Origin: Dermacentor variabilis
Taxonomy: Eukaryota; Arthropoda; Arachnida; Ixodida; Ixodidae
Assembly: GCF_050947875.1 (NCBI RefSeq)
Contig: NC_134577.1
Coordinates: forward strand, 71,799,139-71,863,138
DNA length: 64,000 nucleotides
Reading direction: 5' to 3'
Below are positions 1-12,431 of the stretch, piece by piece (the stretch's first letter is position 1; every line of letters starts with the position of its first letter). The notes below the pieces were generated by a model. The model was not told the origin of the DNA. It saw only the letters and a program-made list of their open reading frames with translations, and ran no database searches. The translations under genes and the position numbers were made by a program.

Positions 1-439
1 TATGGTTAGGGAATCAAGACATATTTTGCACCAATTCGCCAACCATGGAGCATGTAACGTGATGGCAAAAAGAATATGAGCAGAACACGCCGCACGGATG
101 AGCACATCTCAAGAGGCCTTCCTATTGGCTATGACGTCGTGTAGCTTCTACAGGGCTGTAATCATGACCTACTGAACTCCGGATCTGCACAGAATTTCTT
201 CGCCCAGCACGCCTCGTCTAGTGCAACTATTTTAGCGGTAGTGATAGAATGTTCGGATGGATTGAAGCTAGTTGTAACATATTCGCGGTCGAGTGTTTCC
301 GCGATCTGCTTCCATGTGCTTCCATCTCGGTAGGCAAAAAGCGCTTCTATTGGTCATGACACCACAAATAAATTCACAATTATCGAGAGTTCACAATTAT
401 CACAATTATCAATTTACAATTATCAAGAGTTACGTATGC
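1..439. other. Anonymous flanking DNA
   Basis: No open frame, RNA gene or recognised repeat was seen here. Short AT-rich direct repeats built on the phrase 'ttcacaattatc' occur at about 372-425, just before the first recognisable LINE homology, and may be a local microsatellite at the truncation point of that LINE. Confidence 0.5.
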
Positions 440-2650
440 CTTGCGATCAAGATCTTCCAGAATATGGTTTCCAGAATATGCTTTCAAACCTCTCACTTCT
501 TCAATCATTCCTGTCTCAGAGACCTGGCTAAGCGAATTGGATAAAAACTTGTACTGTTTCCCTTCATGTAAATCAGAGTATACCCACAAACAGCCCAGTA
601 ACCATGGTGGAGCAGCTGTCTATATCTCGTCTAGAATCATTTACTAACGAAGACCTCAACTTCACGTTAAATATACAAAACTTCGAATCAGTTTGGTTTC
701 AATTCAAGGCTATGTTTCTCAACACCGATAATAGAAATTTCATCTTTCGCTGCGTTCACCGTTAACGTTCTTGCTCAGCTCCAGATTTTTGTATTTCTCT
801 AAAAATATAACGGTAAAGTTATCCATAGAGAAGAAATGGGTCATTATTGTGGGCGATATGAAGATAAACTTGAGGGAGTCATGTCCTAGCTATATCAGTT
901 ATTCCTTTTGTTTTCATGGTTTTGGTTACGAATGTCTTATTAATGTCACTACCCGTTCTGTTCTTGGTAGTTCCAGAAGCCTAATAAATCCCGCATTGCC
1001 TAATCTTCTGAGCCCACCTCATGCGGGAGTACTGGAATGTGACATTACTGACCATTGCCTGTCTTTCTGTGCACTGCTCCTGCACACACTTACTATTCCA
1101 ACTCTTACTCCAAATTTTTCAGTAAAAATGATTCTCAAAAGCTGTATCTCATACTAATTGGTCTTTCGTCCTTGACATCACTGTTCCGCAGGTTGAATTC
1201 TCGCAATTTCTAACAGTGTTGTTATCACACTGTCATTCCTGTTCTCAGATACTCAAATGCAGAAGAAAAAAGGCGTCACCTCAAGAGCCATGGGTCACCG
1301 ATAGTCTATTAAAAGCTATGCGGAGACGAGAAAATCTTTATGAAAAATAAAAAAAGACAACCATTCAGTATAAGCCTACCTGCGTGCTCCAAGAAATTCT
1401 GCAACGCACTTTCTGCTTGACTCAAAGACCTAAAACTAAACATTATGAATAACAATGTGGTTATGATGCAAAAAAAGGCAAATAGTGAATTCATTCTTGA
1501 ATAGGAGCTGACAGCATAGCTAAAATATCCCACTATAGTAGTACATATTTAGAGCTACTGATGATGGCCGATGCCTTCAGCGATTTTTCTTTCCTAATTT
1601 GTCCACTCAAACAGAACAAAACCTATATGTACCAAAGCCCCTCCTACAATCACTTTATTTGTTTCCAACCTCTCTTGATGAGGTGGTATCAGTAATTAAC
1701 AATTTAAATATAGCAAGCACTGGGCTGGGCAACACTCATGCTGGTCATGTTAAATTAATTTCTAAATCAATATAATTTGTTCTGCCTGAATTTATTAACA
1801 TTGTGATTAAAATGGGCACCTTTCCTCATGACCTTAAACGTAGTACGTGTAAGGTTACTCTAGTTTTTAAGAAAGTCGATCACTCATTACTGTTTAACTA
1901 TGTGCCAATCTGTGTTTTACGCTTCATTTAGAAAATAACCGAAGATTGATAAGATATTTATACAACTTTAATATTCTTTATTCTTTGACCATGCAAATTT
2001 GGATTTCAATCCGGTTGCTCTACTGACCTAGAACTTTTATGCCTTACTCACCAGTTAAAGAAAGACGTTGATGATGGTAAACTTGCAGGATCCTTATTTG
2101 TAGACTTTTCGAAGGCATCTAATAGCACTGACCACGATATTATAATGTTTACTTTCATTCATTAGGTATAACAGGTCCTCCTTTACTACTATTATGCAAC
2201 CACGTACGAGGCTGATACCAAGTGGTTAGTCTTTACGATACTTATTCTTAACCCATAATGAGTAATTTAGGTGCACCACAAAGATACATCTCGGTCCGGT
2301 TACTCTTCTTATTTGATATTAATCACCTACCTAACTGCGTCACACATTCTAACAGAATATCACTATATCTTCTATATCTCTACATCTTCTGTATGCTGAC
2401 GACACAACCATTATTAATTCTTGCGAATGTCTGTGCGAATACACGCCTAATAGTAACCTTCATAACTTGTTACAGTGGTGCAAAACGAATAGACCTGCCA
2501 ATAATCCCACTAAAAATACATTTCTTTCATTCTCATCCCCAAATAATTTATTCCTATGCATTCGGCCCATTTACGTTGGTAACCATTTATTACCAGCAGT
2601 TCAAGAATGCACAGATTTAGGTGATTTTATTACACTGTATCCCTAAATTT
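440..2650 (+). mobile_element. Decayed Jockey/CR1-group LINE, copy 1 (endonuclease and RT)
   Basis: This is a non-LTR retrotransposon remnant with scattered stops and frame shifts. In order along the plus strand it shows endonuclease-like pieces: VSETWLS at 513-533, the strand-2 motif relic VGDMKINL at 849-872 (family form GDFN) and CDITDH at 1038-1055 (family SDH). Reverse transcriptase pieces follow: VDFSKA..STDH at about 2100-2145 (motif A) and YADDTTI at 2392-2412 (motif C, catalytic Asp pair still present). The motif C phrase is out of frame with the longest open frame (2258-2620), which shows the frame shifts. The same sequence occurs in two other copies in this window. It is non-functional. 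The Jockey versus CR1 clade assignment is an inference from motif style. Confidence 0.85.
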
Positions 2651-2814
2651 CAACGCCATAACTCGTTCCTTTGTAACTTCATGCTACATTCGTGTGGATG
2701 ACAATTTTTCCATTCATGATGTTTCCTCCGCCTTGCGGGATTCCGCAGAACTAGTTTGCCATAATCTGTGCCCCTGTGCTGCGATTTGTCGATTTATTCT
2801 CCCTCGTGCTATGA

Positions 2815-2960
2815 TCTGCAAGACTCCTGGTTAGCTCCGATTGCTAGGCCACCGCCTGTAATGGTGTTGGTCCCGGGTTCGAATGCCGCACCACAGCGAA
2901 TTTTTCCGTTAGAGCGAAGTGCTCATCACCACGTGCTTGACAGGTGATGATGAAATTACT
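2815..2960 (+). repeat. tRNA-derived SINE (degenerate)
   Basis: A polymerase III type promoter relic is visible: an A-box-like 'ggttagctccgattgcta' and, about 40 bases on, a B-box-like 'gggttcgaatgcc' (consensus GGTTCGANTCC). A 'gcgaatttttccgtt' stretch follows, which I recall as the body of a common tick SINE. It lies between LINE copy 1 and repeat unit A. The borders are approximate. Confidence 0.6.
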
Positions 2961-2999
2961 ACTTCCTTTCCCAATTAGGCTCATTAAATAATTTAACGT

Positions 3000-5900
3000 T
3001 ACAAAGGGGGCGGGGCCCATCGGTTGGAATGGATTCCAATTTCAATATAAAAAGGTTAACTCACTGAACATGTCGCAGTCGATGATCAAGCGCATTAAGG
3101 GAGGCTTGTTCCGCAGAAGGAAATGGACACAAATAAATTCGATCGACCTTTATGCATTTTTCGTAATACAAGCAATAAGTGCTATTATCCCTAATGGCTG
3201 GATATTTGAGAACGATTTTTTGTCATAGATTTGGAGTGTGTTTCTCATGAAGTTACACAAACACACACACAAACACACAAACGTGCACGCAGACACGCAC
3301 GCACACAAGCACACAGACACAAACCGACAAGGAACTAAACTCTAGCAGTCACAAAACTGACCGCCACTGCGCACTTTGCAACGCTGGCGTGATTGGGTGT
3401 GCTAACGGTGGCGTTGCAGCCGTTGGTGCTCGTTGATACACGGATTGAGACCAAAGCCATACCTCCGACGTTTGTAGTTGAAAGTTCACTGTCCGTTGTG
3501 ATAAGACCACCGTATGCATCACGGTGTGTGGAGTGCACACAGGTGCTTCTCAACAGGAGCGCTCGCGTTTGGGCGCACCGTGCTCTTGCCAGAAGCGGAA
3601 GTCAGAAGGCAGTGCAGGCTGCTCTGCATATACGATTTCGCTTAGCTGTTAAGGTGCGTCCACGTGGCTTTGTCGTATTTGCAGGATAACACACTGCGCC
3701 TTTTTCTAGACCTACCACGTACGGCCATTGATGCCCTGGCAGCATAACTTTGGCGCCGACTGCGTGAACGAGCCTAGAATTCCGCTAATGTTTATTCGAC
3801 CCTAAGGTATATAAAAGAACTTAGTGCCCCACTCTGTAAAAGAAGGATGACCAGCGAAGCTGTGCATGTGGACCCCTAAATCGGGAACTGCACCTCCACC
3901 ATGGCTCGGCCTTGTATTGCACCATCTTCGGGATCGGCCCAGGTATGGGGAGTGCTTAACGCCTGCTTATCTCCGCCCCGTGACGGCCTCGCATTGCACG
4001 GTCTACGGGATGGGGCGATGAACTGGGTGTGCTTCACGCCTGCTTTACCTCCACCACCGGTCGGCCCGGCATTGCCCTATCTTCCGTATCGGCTCACGTA
4101 TTGGGAGTTCTCCGTCTGCACAAGGATACGATCCCCCGGAGAACTAGCCCTTAACAGCTTCGCTGTAAAATTGGATACCTCTTTGTGTTTCTAATTAACT
4201 AATGAAGATGACGAACGTGGGAGCAGTGGCACGAGCGCGCCAATGGGCGCCAACGAGCCAGCTCTGGAAGAAGACGATGAAGCTGATGATGATAGTTCTG
4301 CGTCTAGACAAGGATACGAGCCTGGGGAACTAACTCCTAACAGCTTCGCTGCAAAACGCTAGCTCATACGAGTAATGATAAATAGCTTGTTCGTCATCAC
4401 GCACCCAAGTTATGAAAACTGAAGTCTTTGTACGAAGGTCCTCTTCCATGCAGCAGAGGTAGGAGCGTTTTTGGAGCCACTTTAAATACCTGCCGCTAAC
4501 ATAAGCTATAATGACTAGCCACCGTAGTTGTTCTGAGTAGTCCATCCACTTCTTCCGCATTCCATAATTACAATCAAGACCTGCCAATTAGCAGGTAAAC
4601 AGTGATACGATACTTCATTCTTGCGTTATATGCTTTAGTCAAGAATCGTCAATCTAACGCAAATGTATGCGTTGAGATATGCCATTGGATTACTTCCTAT
4701 TGAAGGCTGTCGAAATAGGGTGTCAATTCAAGGGCGACAGGTATCTACTAATTAAGACGCATTCGGGAGGTTGTTGAAAAGCGCTGTGGCCTTGTTGCGA
4801 AGCGGGTGAGAAAGAGATCTGAAGCTATGTTACGAGAATATCTGAGTATGGAAGTGACTTTCTCGCTTCCTTATAATCAATGAAGCCTGCTTATATTCGC
4901 AGTAACGCTTAGTTGGTCTTTTACTTCTCGGAGGCGTTCACAGTTTTGCCCGCAAGGTGGACAACTAATTATGGTAGCAAATTATGAGACGACTTCACGA
5001 AGTACGGTTCTTTGTTTTGTCATCCCTATCAATTTCAGTGAAATTTCGGTTGCTAATTAAATTAACAAAATATTATATCACCAGCTCCATATTAGACGAT
5101 ATAGCCGGCTAAAGTATGAGCGATGATGCTGACGCAAACATTTAAGCTAAACCCTTTGTCATGTTTTCACTCGACTACAACGCTGCCTCGCCACCTCTGT
5201 TCATTTTGATTGTAGTTTTCTGTGCTACACCAGGCTACGTATGCGCACGCTTACCACGAACGAATTTAGCCTATCAGGGTTGACCGATGCGCCGATTGGT
5301 ACGAATCCACTGGCACGAATTGCACGACCGGGGAGCGTGTGGGTAGCCCGATAAAAAAACCTTCGATTGTAGACCTCCTTGGAAATGGACCACATTTTGA
5401 ATGTCTGTGACCAAGCCATCTTGCCTCTCTAACTGAACAAAATTCATCGCGTCTTTCTCGTGCTTTGTGGCGAAAGGTCTGTGAGTAAAACAGTTTCATT
5501 CGCAGCATGGTTGCCGCCATTGCGCTTGAGTCTCCCGATATTTACTCCCGCCAAGCCACTACGCCACGGAAAGTGTGAAATATTGTTCGTTTTTGTCAGT
5601 TTTAGGTTTGAGTGTTGAGTTTTACTTCACTGTTTTCTTGTGAGCACTTACAGTAGATCTGACAAGGCTAGAAACAGTGTTCGCTGGCGTTTGCGTCAAT
5701 AATTTGCGTTCTCCTGTTGAGCGATTCTCAGACACACAAGAAGCGATTTCTCTCTAGCCGTCTAATGCACGCGTTGTTCTTGTGAATAGTGTTTATTCAT
5801 ACGGTGTACGCCTTTCCGTTAGCAATTTTACTGTACTTTGCATGAAGTAATAGCGCTATTTCTCATTTTGTGGTTTTCATATTCCCCTGAAAATACGTTT

Positions 5901-6525
5901 TTTCTCTATCTGTCTGGCTGGTGACAAGTTCCAAATTGAATGTTACTCAGACGCATGGCCAAAAATGTCTTAGAATGTCTCAAGATACAGGTTACACGTT
6001 ATGGCTACAAACAGCAATGAACACCAATCATGCTCGTTTGCATTCAAGCAACACTGCTCTGCAAACTTACACAAGGCAAAGTAACTTAACGCTCTGAGAA
6101 ACTTGGAGACAAGAAAGAGAAAAAAAAAACTACGCTTGCACCATACCAAGACAACCCCCATCTTAAAGTCGGACGAAGCCTACGTACACAAAATGATCCC
6201 AAAGCAGAAGTCGGGCACTGAACCACTTTCAAGTCCCAGCGCAAGCTCTCAATGACGTCATTAATTTTCACGAGGTCTGTTCGGGCCACAGCTCATTTTT
6301 TCATCGGTATCGATGGGCAATATTATATTCTAAAACAACCAAATGCGGAGATTAGCAAATTGTGAGAACATTTATTGCCCTGCAGTGCCTCAACCACGCA
6401 AATATAATTTTAACTTATGTACATGTTTGCGGCAATGTCGACGCAAGAAGCATTGCCTCACGTACTTTCTCTGCATATGCAGCAATCTTGGCCTACTGCC
6501 TATCGTCATTCGCACGTGGGAAGTA
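3000..6525 (+). repeat. Duplicated composite unit, copy A
   Basis: This is a non-coding block recognisably repeated as copies B and C. Matching anchors are the 'cggttg' entry phrase (3007, 7447, 17241), the 'ataagctataatg.ctagccaccg' phrase (4501, 8301, about 18117) and the 'cgatgatgctgac' phrase (5121, 8982, 18794). The block contains a CA-rich stretch (3255-3320). Short open frames occur on both strands, but their translations are not kept between copies, so I do not call genes. Copy A carries a private insertion at 3827-4358. What the unit originally was is unknown; it may be a fossil element or ordinary DNA that was duplicated. Confidence 0.75.
3827..4358. mobile_element. Insertion in copy A with short inverted ends and duplicated terminal block
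   Basis: Copies B and C lack this segment, so it is an insertion into A. It starts with 'ccactctgtaaaag' and 'ccagcgaagctg', and finishes with 'cagcttcgctg', the reverse complement of the inner start phrase. A roughly 49-base block beginning 'aaggatacga' and ending in the 'cagcttcgctg' phrase appears twice, at 4122-4170 and 4310-4357, as if the end of the element were duplicated. The start phrase resembles the left border of the Helitron-bearing insert at 12432, so both may belong to one family. No transposase was seen. Confidence 0.55.
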
Positions 6526-7440
6526 AGCATCAAATGGCCAATCTAGCAAACAGGCGGCATCGTATGTAGCAGTGGAACAATGGCAGCTATATTCCGATAG
6601 ACGTTGACAGTGGGTCTCGAACACTCATGACGCTGGCTCTCTCATGCTGGCTCGGGCAGCACGTCAAGCTGAACAGTCTGAACGGGCTACGTCGTAGGCA
6701 GCCGTAACCTCGGCAGTAGCGAAACGTGGCCGTCTGCACTAGCACACCGCAGACGAAGTAAGCGAACGGAAGAACACAGCAGAACGAGCAAAGAGAAAGG
6801 CAGCGAAATCCACCTTTGTCGCCCACTCTCCGATTGCATGGTGGGTGGAACGTGCATTAAGCAAACATTTCTCGTAGCGCAAAACTCGAACGACTGCTCA
6901 GCGGCGTTCAATTGGACAATATTGCTCTCGCTTTCACTGCTCATAGGAAGTGTATAGGCGTGCTGGGATTTTTATTTATTAGCTAATAATATTTGCAGGG
7001 CCCGAAGGTAGTAGAGGAATGAATGTGATAGTTACAAACGACGTGTGCGGTGAAATGACAAAGCATAAAGCGTTGCAAGGCATTTTTTAAGGTGGTCTCG
7101 AATCGCTCGGCATCTGCCATGACAGAAGTGGAGCAGGGAAGGTTTTTCCATTTGGCGCTTGGCTGTTGTGAAGCAATAATCATCATATATGTGTGGGCGC
7201 CACCGTGGGAAGCTTACTTCAAAAATATGTATTGAATTCAGCTGGAACCTGGACATTCAACTCTGCGGGCGATAATGGCGTTGCGCTCACCTTAGATTGC
7301 TTCGACTATTTCTAAAAGGTGTATTGATTTCATTACGACGTGTGAAGCACGCCGTAGTGAAATGACCAATTTCTCTCTCAATTTTTTTCTCTTTGCATTA
7401 TCTCTTTACATAATGATTTCATTCATTATGTATTTACTCT
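6525..7440 (+). repeat. Repeat block R, copy 1
   Basis: This block sits between units A and B and recurs at 15330-17230 (split by a LINE) and, partly and reordered, at 25690-26165. Shared phrases include 'gcatcaaatggcc' (6528 and 25787), a 'gcgaaatccacctttgtcg' stretch followed by a 'ggaacgtgcattaag' stretch (6798-6860), and 'gggcccgaagg' (6999 and 16783). Antisense peptides of copies 1 and 2 show limited resemblance (phrases MHVPP and WISL), but stops break both frames, so this could equally be conserved non-coding repeat. Confidence 0.65.
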
Positions 7441-10208
7441 TACGAAGGGGCGGTGACTTATCGGTTGCAAACCGTTCCAATTTCATTATGAAACCTTAAC
7501 TCACTTATTATCTGAGCATGTTGGTCAAGCATCAAGCATGTGGACGAAGATTAGGTTCGCAGAAGGAAAAGAAGACAAAATTTTGATTTACTTTTATACT
7601 TCTTGCGTAATAGAACCAATAAGTATTATTATTTGGTTTGAGAAATATATTTTATTACATATTTGGAATGTGTTTCTCTGGAATAGCACACACACAAACA
7701 CAAGCAAATAAACTCAAGTATAAAGATGCACAAAACTACCGCCACTAGGCAGTTCGCCTTGGCGTGAAGGGGTGTTCTCCTAGCCGCGTTGAAGCCGTTG
7801 CTGCTCGATGATGCATTCAATGAGACCAAAGCAAACCATCGACGCTTATAGTTGCAAGTTCACTGTCCGTTTTGATAAGGATACCGTATGCATAACGGTA
7901 TGGTAAGCACACAGCTACTTCTCAGATGGAGCACCCATGTTTGTGTTGGCAGTACTCTTGCCTGTAGCGCAATTCAGAAGGCGTTCCTGGTTACACTATA
8001 GACCCGATTTTTTTGAGCGTGTGTCCGCATGAGCTTTCTGGTTTTTGCAACCAAACGCACAGCGCCTTTATCGACGACCTACAACACTGACCCGTGCATG
8101 GGCTGCATGCCGTGATCGCGGGACGGTGACGCCGACTACGGGAACGAGCATAGACTTCCTCTATGTGTAGTTTATGTGTATTCCTCTGAAATGAAAGGAG
8201 GCGGTTAATTCTGGCATGACCGATACGATTAATGAAAACTGAAAGGGAGGCAGAGTCATCTGTACTGTCCATGGAGCCGATGTCAATACGTGCTGCTAAC
8301 ATAAGCTATAATGGCTAGCCACCGTGCTTTGTCTGAGTATTCCGTAGATTTCTGCCTCAATAAATAATTATATTCGAAGCCTGCCAAGAGACAGGCAAAA
8401 CTAGATGAGATACTTCGTGCTTTGTTTTGGTTCTTTAGTCAAATGTCACTGAATTTAACGTAAGTGAATGCCTGAAGTTATGCCATTCATGTGTACTTGC
8501 TCATGATGGGTGTCGAAAGCATCTGTAAATTCAAAGACGCACTTATTTACTAGTTAGGACATATTCGGGTGGTTTTTTGAGAGCGCTCCAACCTTCCTAC
8601 GACGAGAGTGAAAAATAGCTTCAAACCTATATAACGAGAATTCGCCGAGTAGGAAAATGATGTCGTTTCCCTATGATTAATCAAGACTGTTTGGGCTACC
8701 AGTAACGCTTAGTTGGCCTTTTAAAAGATCTTTGGGGCGGTGCTAGAGCGATCTGAAATCACCACCGCAATACACTATGTCAACGTCACAGTTTCGCACG
8801 GAACGCGAAGCATTCGTAGTGGTCGCAAAGTATTAGACAACTACAGGAACGACGGCACGCTACTTCATCAGCCGTGTCGATTGCAGAAAGTTTTCGGATT
8901 ATCATTTAATTAGCAAGTATGATATCACCAGCTAAATAATGGGCAACATAGCCGGGATGATTTAGCCCTCTCAGGAAGAAACGATGATGCTGACACACAT
9001 ATTTACGCTAATCCCTTTGTTGCGTGTTTACAAGACTTCAACTTTGCCCTGCGCCCCCTGTTCACTGATGGAGGTTTTGTGTGCTGCGTCAGGTTACGTA
9101 TGCGCAAGGGTTACCACAAAAGAATTTACCCTACGATGGTTGACCGAAGAAATATTTGCTACGAATCCACTGGCACGAAGCGCACCTCAGCGGGTCGCGT
9201 GGGTGGCCCCATAAAGACTTTCGCTTAAAACCAGCTTTCAAACAGTCACTATATTGAATGCCTGTGACCCAACGGCCTTGCATCTTGAAGTGAACAAAAT
9301 TCATGGCGTCCTTCTCGTGCTTTGTGGTGACAGCACAGCAACGATTATAGAGTTTCCTTCGCAGCGTGGATGTCGCCGTAACTCTTGCGCCTCCCGATAT
9401 TTACTCTCGCCAAGCCACTATTCTTTAGCAAATCTGAAATATACTGAACTTTTGTCAATTTAAAGTTTGCGTGTAGCGTTTTACTTCGTTGTTTTCTCGT
9501 GAGGAGCTTCAGAAGATCTGGCGAGGATAGAGGCAGTATTCGCCGGCATTTGCGTCCAAGTTTTGTGTTTTCGTGTTCCGGGATTCTCAGAAAGACAAGA
9601 AGCGATTGGTCGCTTCTTGAATTGAATTGAATGTTACTCAGAGACATGTCAAAAATGACTTAGAATGTCTCAAGGTACGCGTTACGCGTTATGGCTGCAA
9701 GCACCAATGAACGCCAATTATGCTCGTTTTTGTTCAAGCAACAGTGGTCTGCAAACTTACACAAGGCAAAGTACCCTCACGCTACTCCTGCTCATACCAC
9801 AACAAACTGCTCCTGCACCATACCAAGACAACCTCCGTCCTAGTGACAGATAAGGACTACGTACACAAAATGACGCCGAAGCAGACGTGGGACGGTGACG
9901 CCACCTTCAAATTCCTGCGCCAGCTCGCAATGACATCATTAATTTTCCCGAAGACGTCTGTTGTGGCCAAGCTCATTTTTTTATCGGTATAGATGGGCAA
10001 TATTATTTTCAAAAAGAACCAAATGCTGTGGCTAGCTAGTTGTGAGAACATTTAATGCCCTGAAATGCCTGAACCACGTAAATATACTTTTAACTTTTAT
10101 TCAGGCTTGCGGTTATGTCGACGCAACAAGCATTGATTGACGTACTTCCTCTGCATGTGCAGCAATCTCGGGCTGCTGCCTATTGTCATCAGCACTTAGG
10201 AAGTAATT
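7440..10208 (+). repeat. Duplicated composite unit, copy B
   Basis: Copy B aligns with A and C through the anchors at 7447, 8301 and 8982, and with A to about 10208, where 'gcagcaatct.gg...gaagtaa' is the last shared phrase (compare about 6478-6525). It lacks the 0.5 kb insertion seen in A and is directly followed by LINE copy 2. No gene is supported. The short open frames here are not conserved between copies. Confidence 0.75.
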
Positions 10209-10209
10209 A

Positions 10210-12431
10210 CTGACTTCGTGGACGACAACTTCCTCCAAATCCAACAGGTGCCGTCAGATTGTCTGAGCACCACTTATAACAAGCGGGACCCTCACCGAGG
10301 CTTCACTGGTAGCTGCGTCGGTGAGACAAGCATTGCCGGACGTATTTTGCCTGCAAGTGCAGGTTAGTGTTGAAGAAAAGTTTTGCTCAATATTCTGCTT
10401 GTTGCCAATTCGCTATCGCTGCTATCACATTTTCTTTTTCCCTTTGTGCTCTTTCGTGCCAAGTTGATTGGTTGCCGCTTTGTTGCGAGCCCAATGATGC
10501 CGACACATTCACAACCTACCGACAGTATTGAAGCAATTGAGTCTAGAAACTTAAAACAGGCAATTCACTAACGACATTCTCGGGAAATTTCAGTTAAAAT
10601 TGCCGTTCACTGCGCTTGATGATGTGGAACTAAAAGAAAAAAAAAGCATTTGAAAACATGAAAGCAAGTTTAAGTGCTTGAAATCACACCATTGAGAAAC
10701 AGCGGGATGAAAAATTCAAGCTTACAAGTGATAACACAAAGGTCACATTAGAGGAGAAAGCACTCTCCCAAAGCGTGGCTGAGCTGGAACAATAATCTAG
10801 AATGAACAGGGTTGAAGACAGGGGCCGTCCCCTGCACCTAAGGGGGACGCTGCATCGCAGTCATGCACCAGTCATGCGCCAGTCCTGTCGTATGTGTTCC
10901 TTCTACTTCGTTTTCGTATTTAGCGCTTTTTTATGAAAACTGCCAAGATGAATCAACTCGGCCAAATCAAAGTATTGTTGCAAAGAACCAAATGCGGCTG
11001 ACCTTGATGTTGCCCATCTAGTGCCTACAAAAGCTCAAGAGAAGAAAACATCGTAGCCAGATTCTGTGCGCGCATAAAGAAGGACGAATTTGTCAGTAAG
11101 GCACTTAAGGGTAAGCTTCACCTCAGTGACATCGGTGTGAATGCTTTTGTTGACGGCGCCGTCCACATCAAAAACACATGAAACCGCGAAATAACGCGCT
11201 TTTTGCAAAGGCGCTGGGTTTGGAATAAGAACAAAAGAAATGGCAATTTCTTTGAAAAGGAAAGACAGGAAAGCCGAGAAAGCCAGGGTGTACCACATTG
11301 CCGATGAATCAGACCTAGTGCTCATTAAGTATTCAGCGTTTTAATTTGTGCCCGCCTTAACCCGTTTCTTCAATCATGGCATAACGACGACGAGTGACTT
11401 AGATGACTTGCTTCAGAAAGGTAATCACTCTCTTATCCATTTCAATGCGCGCAGCCTCCGCAAGTACTACGATGACTTCCAGAACCTCCTTTCAAGACTT
11501 CGTTTCACCTTTTCAATCATTGTTGTCTCAGAGACATGGCTTAGCAAAGTGTATAAAAACTTTTGCTTTTTAGCTTCATGTAAATCAGAGTATACCGACT
11601 GACTCTCCAATAACAACGGTGGAGCAGGTGTTCGGATCTTGACTGGAATCCCATACAAACGCAGACTAGACCTCAGGCTAAATATATGAAACTGCGAATC
11701 AGTTTGGTTCGAATTTCATCCTAACTTTCTCAACACCGATAATAAAAATTTCATCTTTGGTTGCGTTTGCCGTTAACCTTCTTCCTAAGCTCCAGGTATT
11801 TGTTTTTCTCTCGAAACTATAATGACCAATTTATCCATAGTGAACAAAAGTGTCATAATTGCGGATAATATGAACATAACGTAATGCAGTCATCCCTGAG
11901 CTCCCTCAGTTATTCATCTTGTTTTCATGGTTTCGGTTATTAATGTCTCATTAATGTCCCTACTCGTTAATTTCCTCCGCATTCCAGTACTCCTTTGATC
12001 ACGCATTTTCTTATATTCTGAATCCACCTAATGCGGGAATATTTAAAACTGATATTACTATTTTATCGTCCTTCTGCACACTATATCTGCGCGCTATTCT
12101 TATACAAATACTTGCACCAAACTTCATTTAAAAAAAGATACCTTCTGAGAACCTCTATTTCATACTGACTGGTATTTCGTTCTTCACACTAACGATCCGC
12201 AGGTTCTCGCGTTTTCTGAGAAACTTTTGATCACTCTAAGATACGCAAATGCAAAAGTAAGTGGCGACACCTCAAAAGCCATGCGTCACTGATAGTCTGT
12301 TAAAAGCCATGCACACACACAAAAAAGGCCCTTATTGAAAAGTAAAAAGACAACTATTCAATGCAACACTAGGTAGGCGGTACAAGAAATTCTGCAACTC
12401 ACTTTCTGCTCAGCTTTAAAAAAAATTCAAA
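10210..12431 (+). mobile_element. Decayed Jockey/CR1-group LINE, copy 2, 5' half (ORF1 and endonuclease)
   Basis: The left half resembles an ORF1 nucleic-acid-chaperone protein broken by stops. A SVAELEQ.SRMNRVE-like coiled-coil end lies at about 10770-10820, then AHLVPTK and VARFCARIKKDEFV phrases (about 11015-11095), typical of CR1/Jockey-group ORF1 proteins. ORF2 begins at about 11345 with an apurinic endonuclease start containing FNARSLRKYYDD (11442-11477) and IVVSETWLS (11519-11545). It runs to about 12431, where an inserted Helitron interrupts it; the RT part resumes at about 14606. This is the only copy here that keeps ORF1. It is non-functional. Confidence 0.78.

Noticed and set aside
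53..1157. Small open frames at 293-544, 441-647 and 771-1157 as independent genes
   Set aside because: The last two are pieces of the broken LINE endonuclease in shifting frames. The first only overlaps it.
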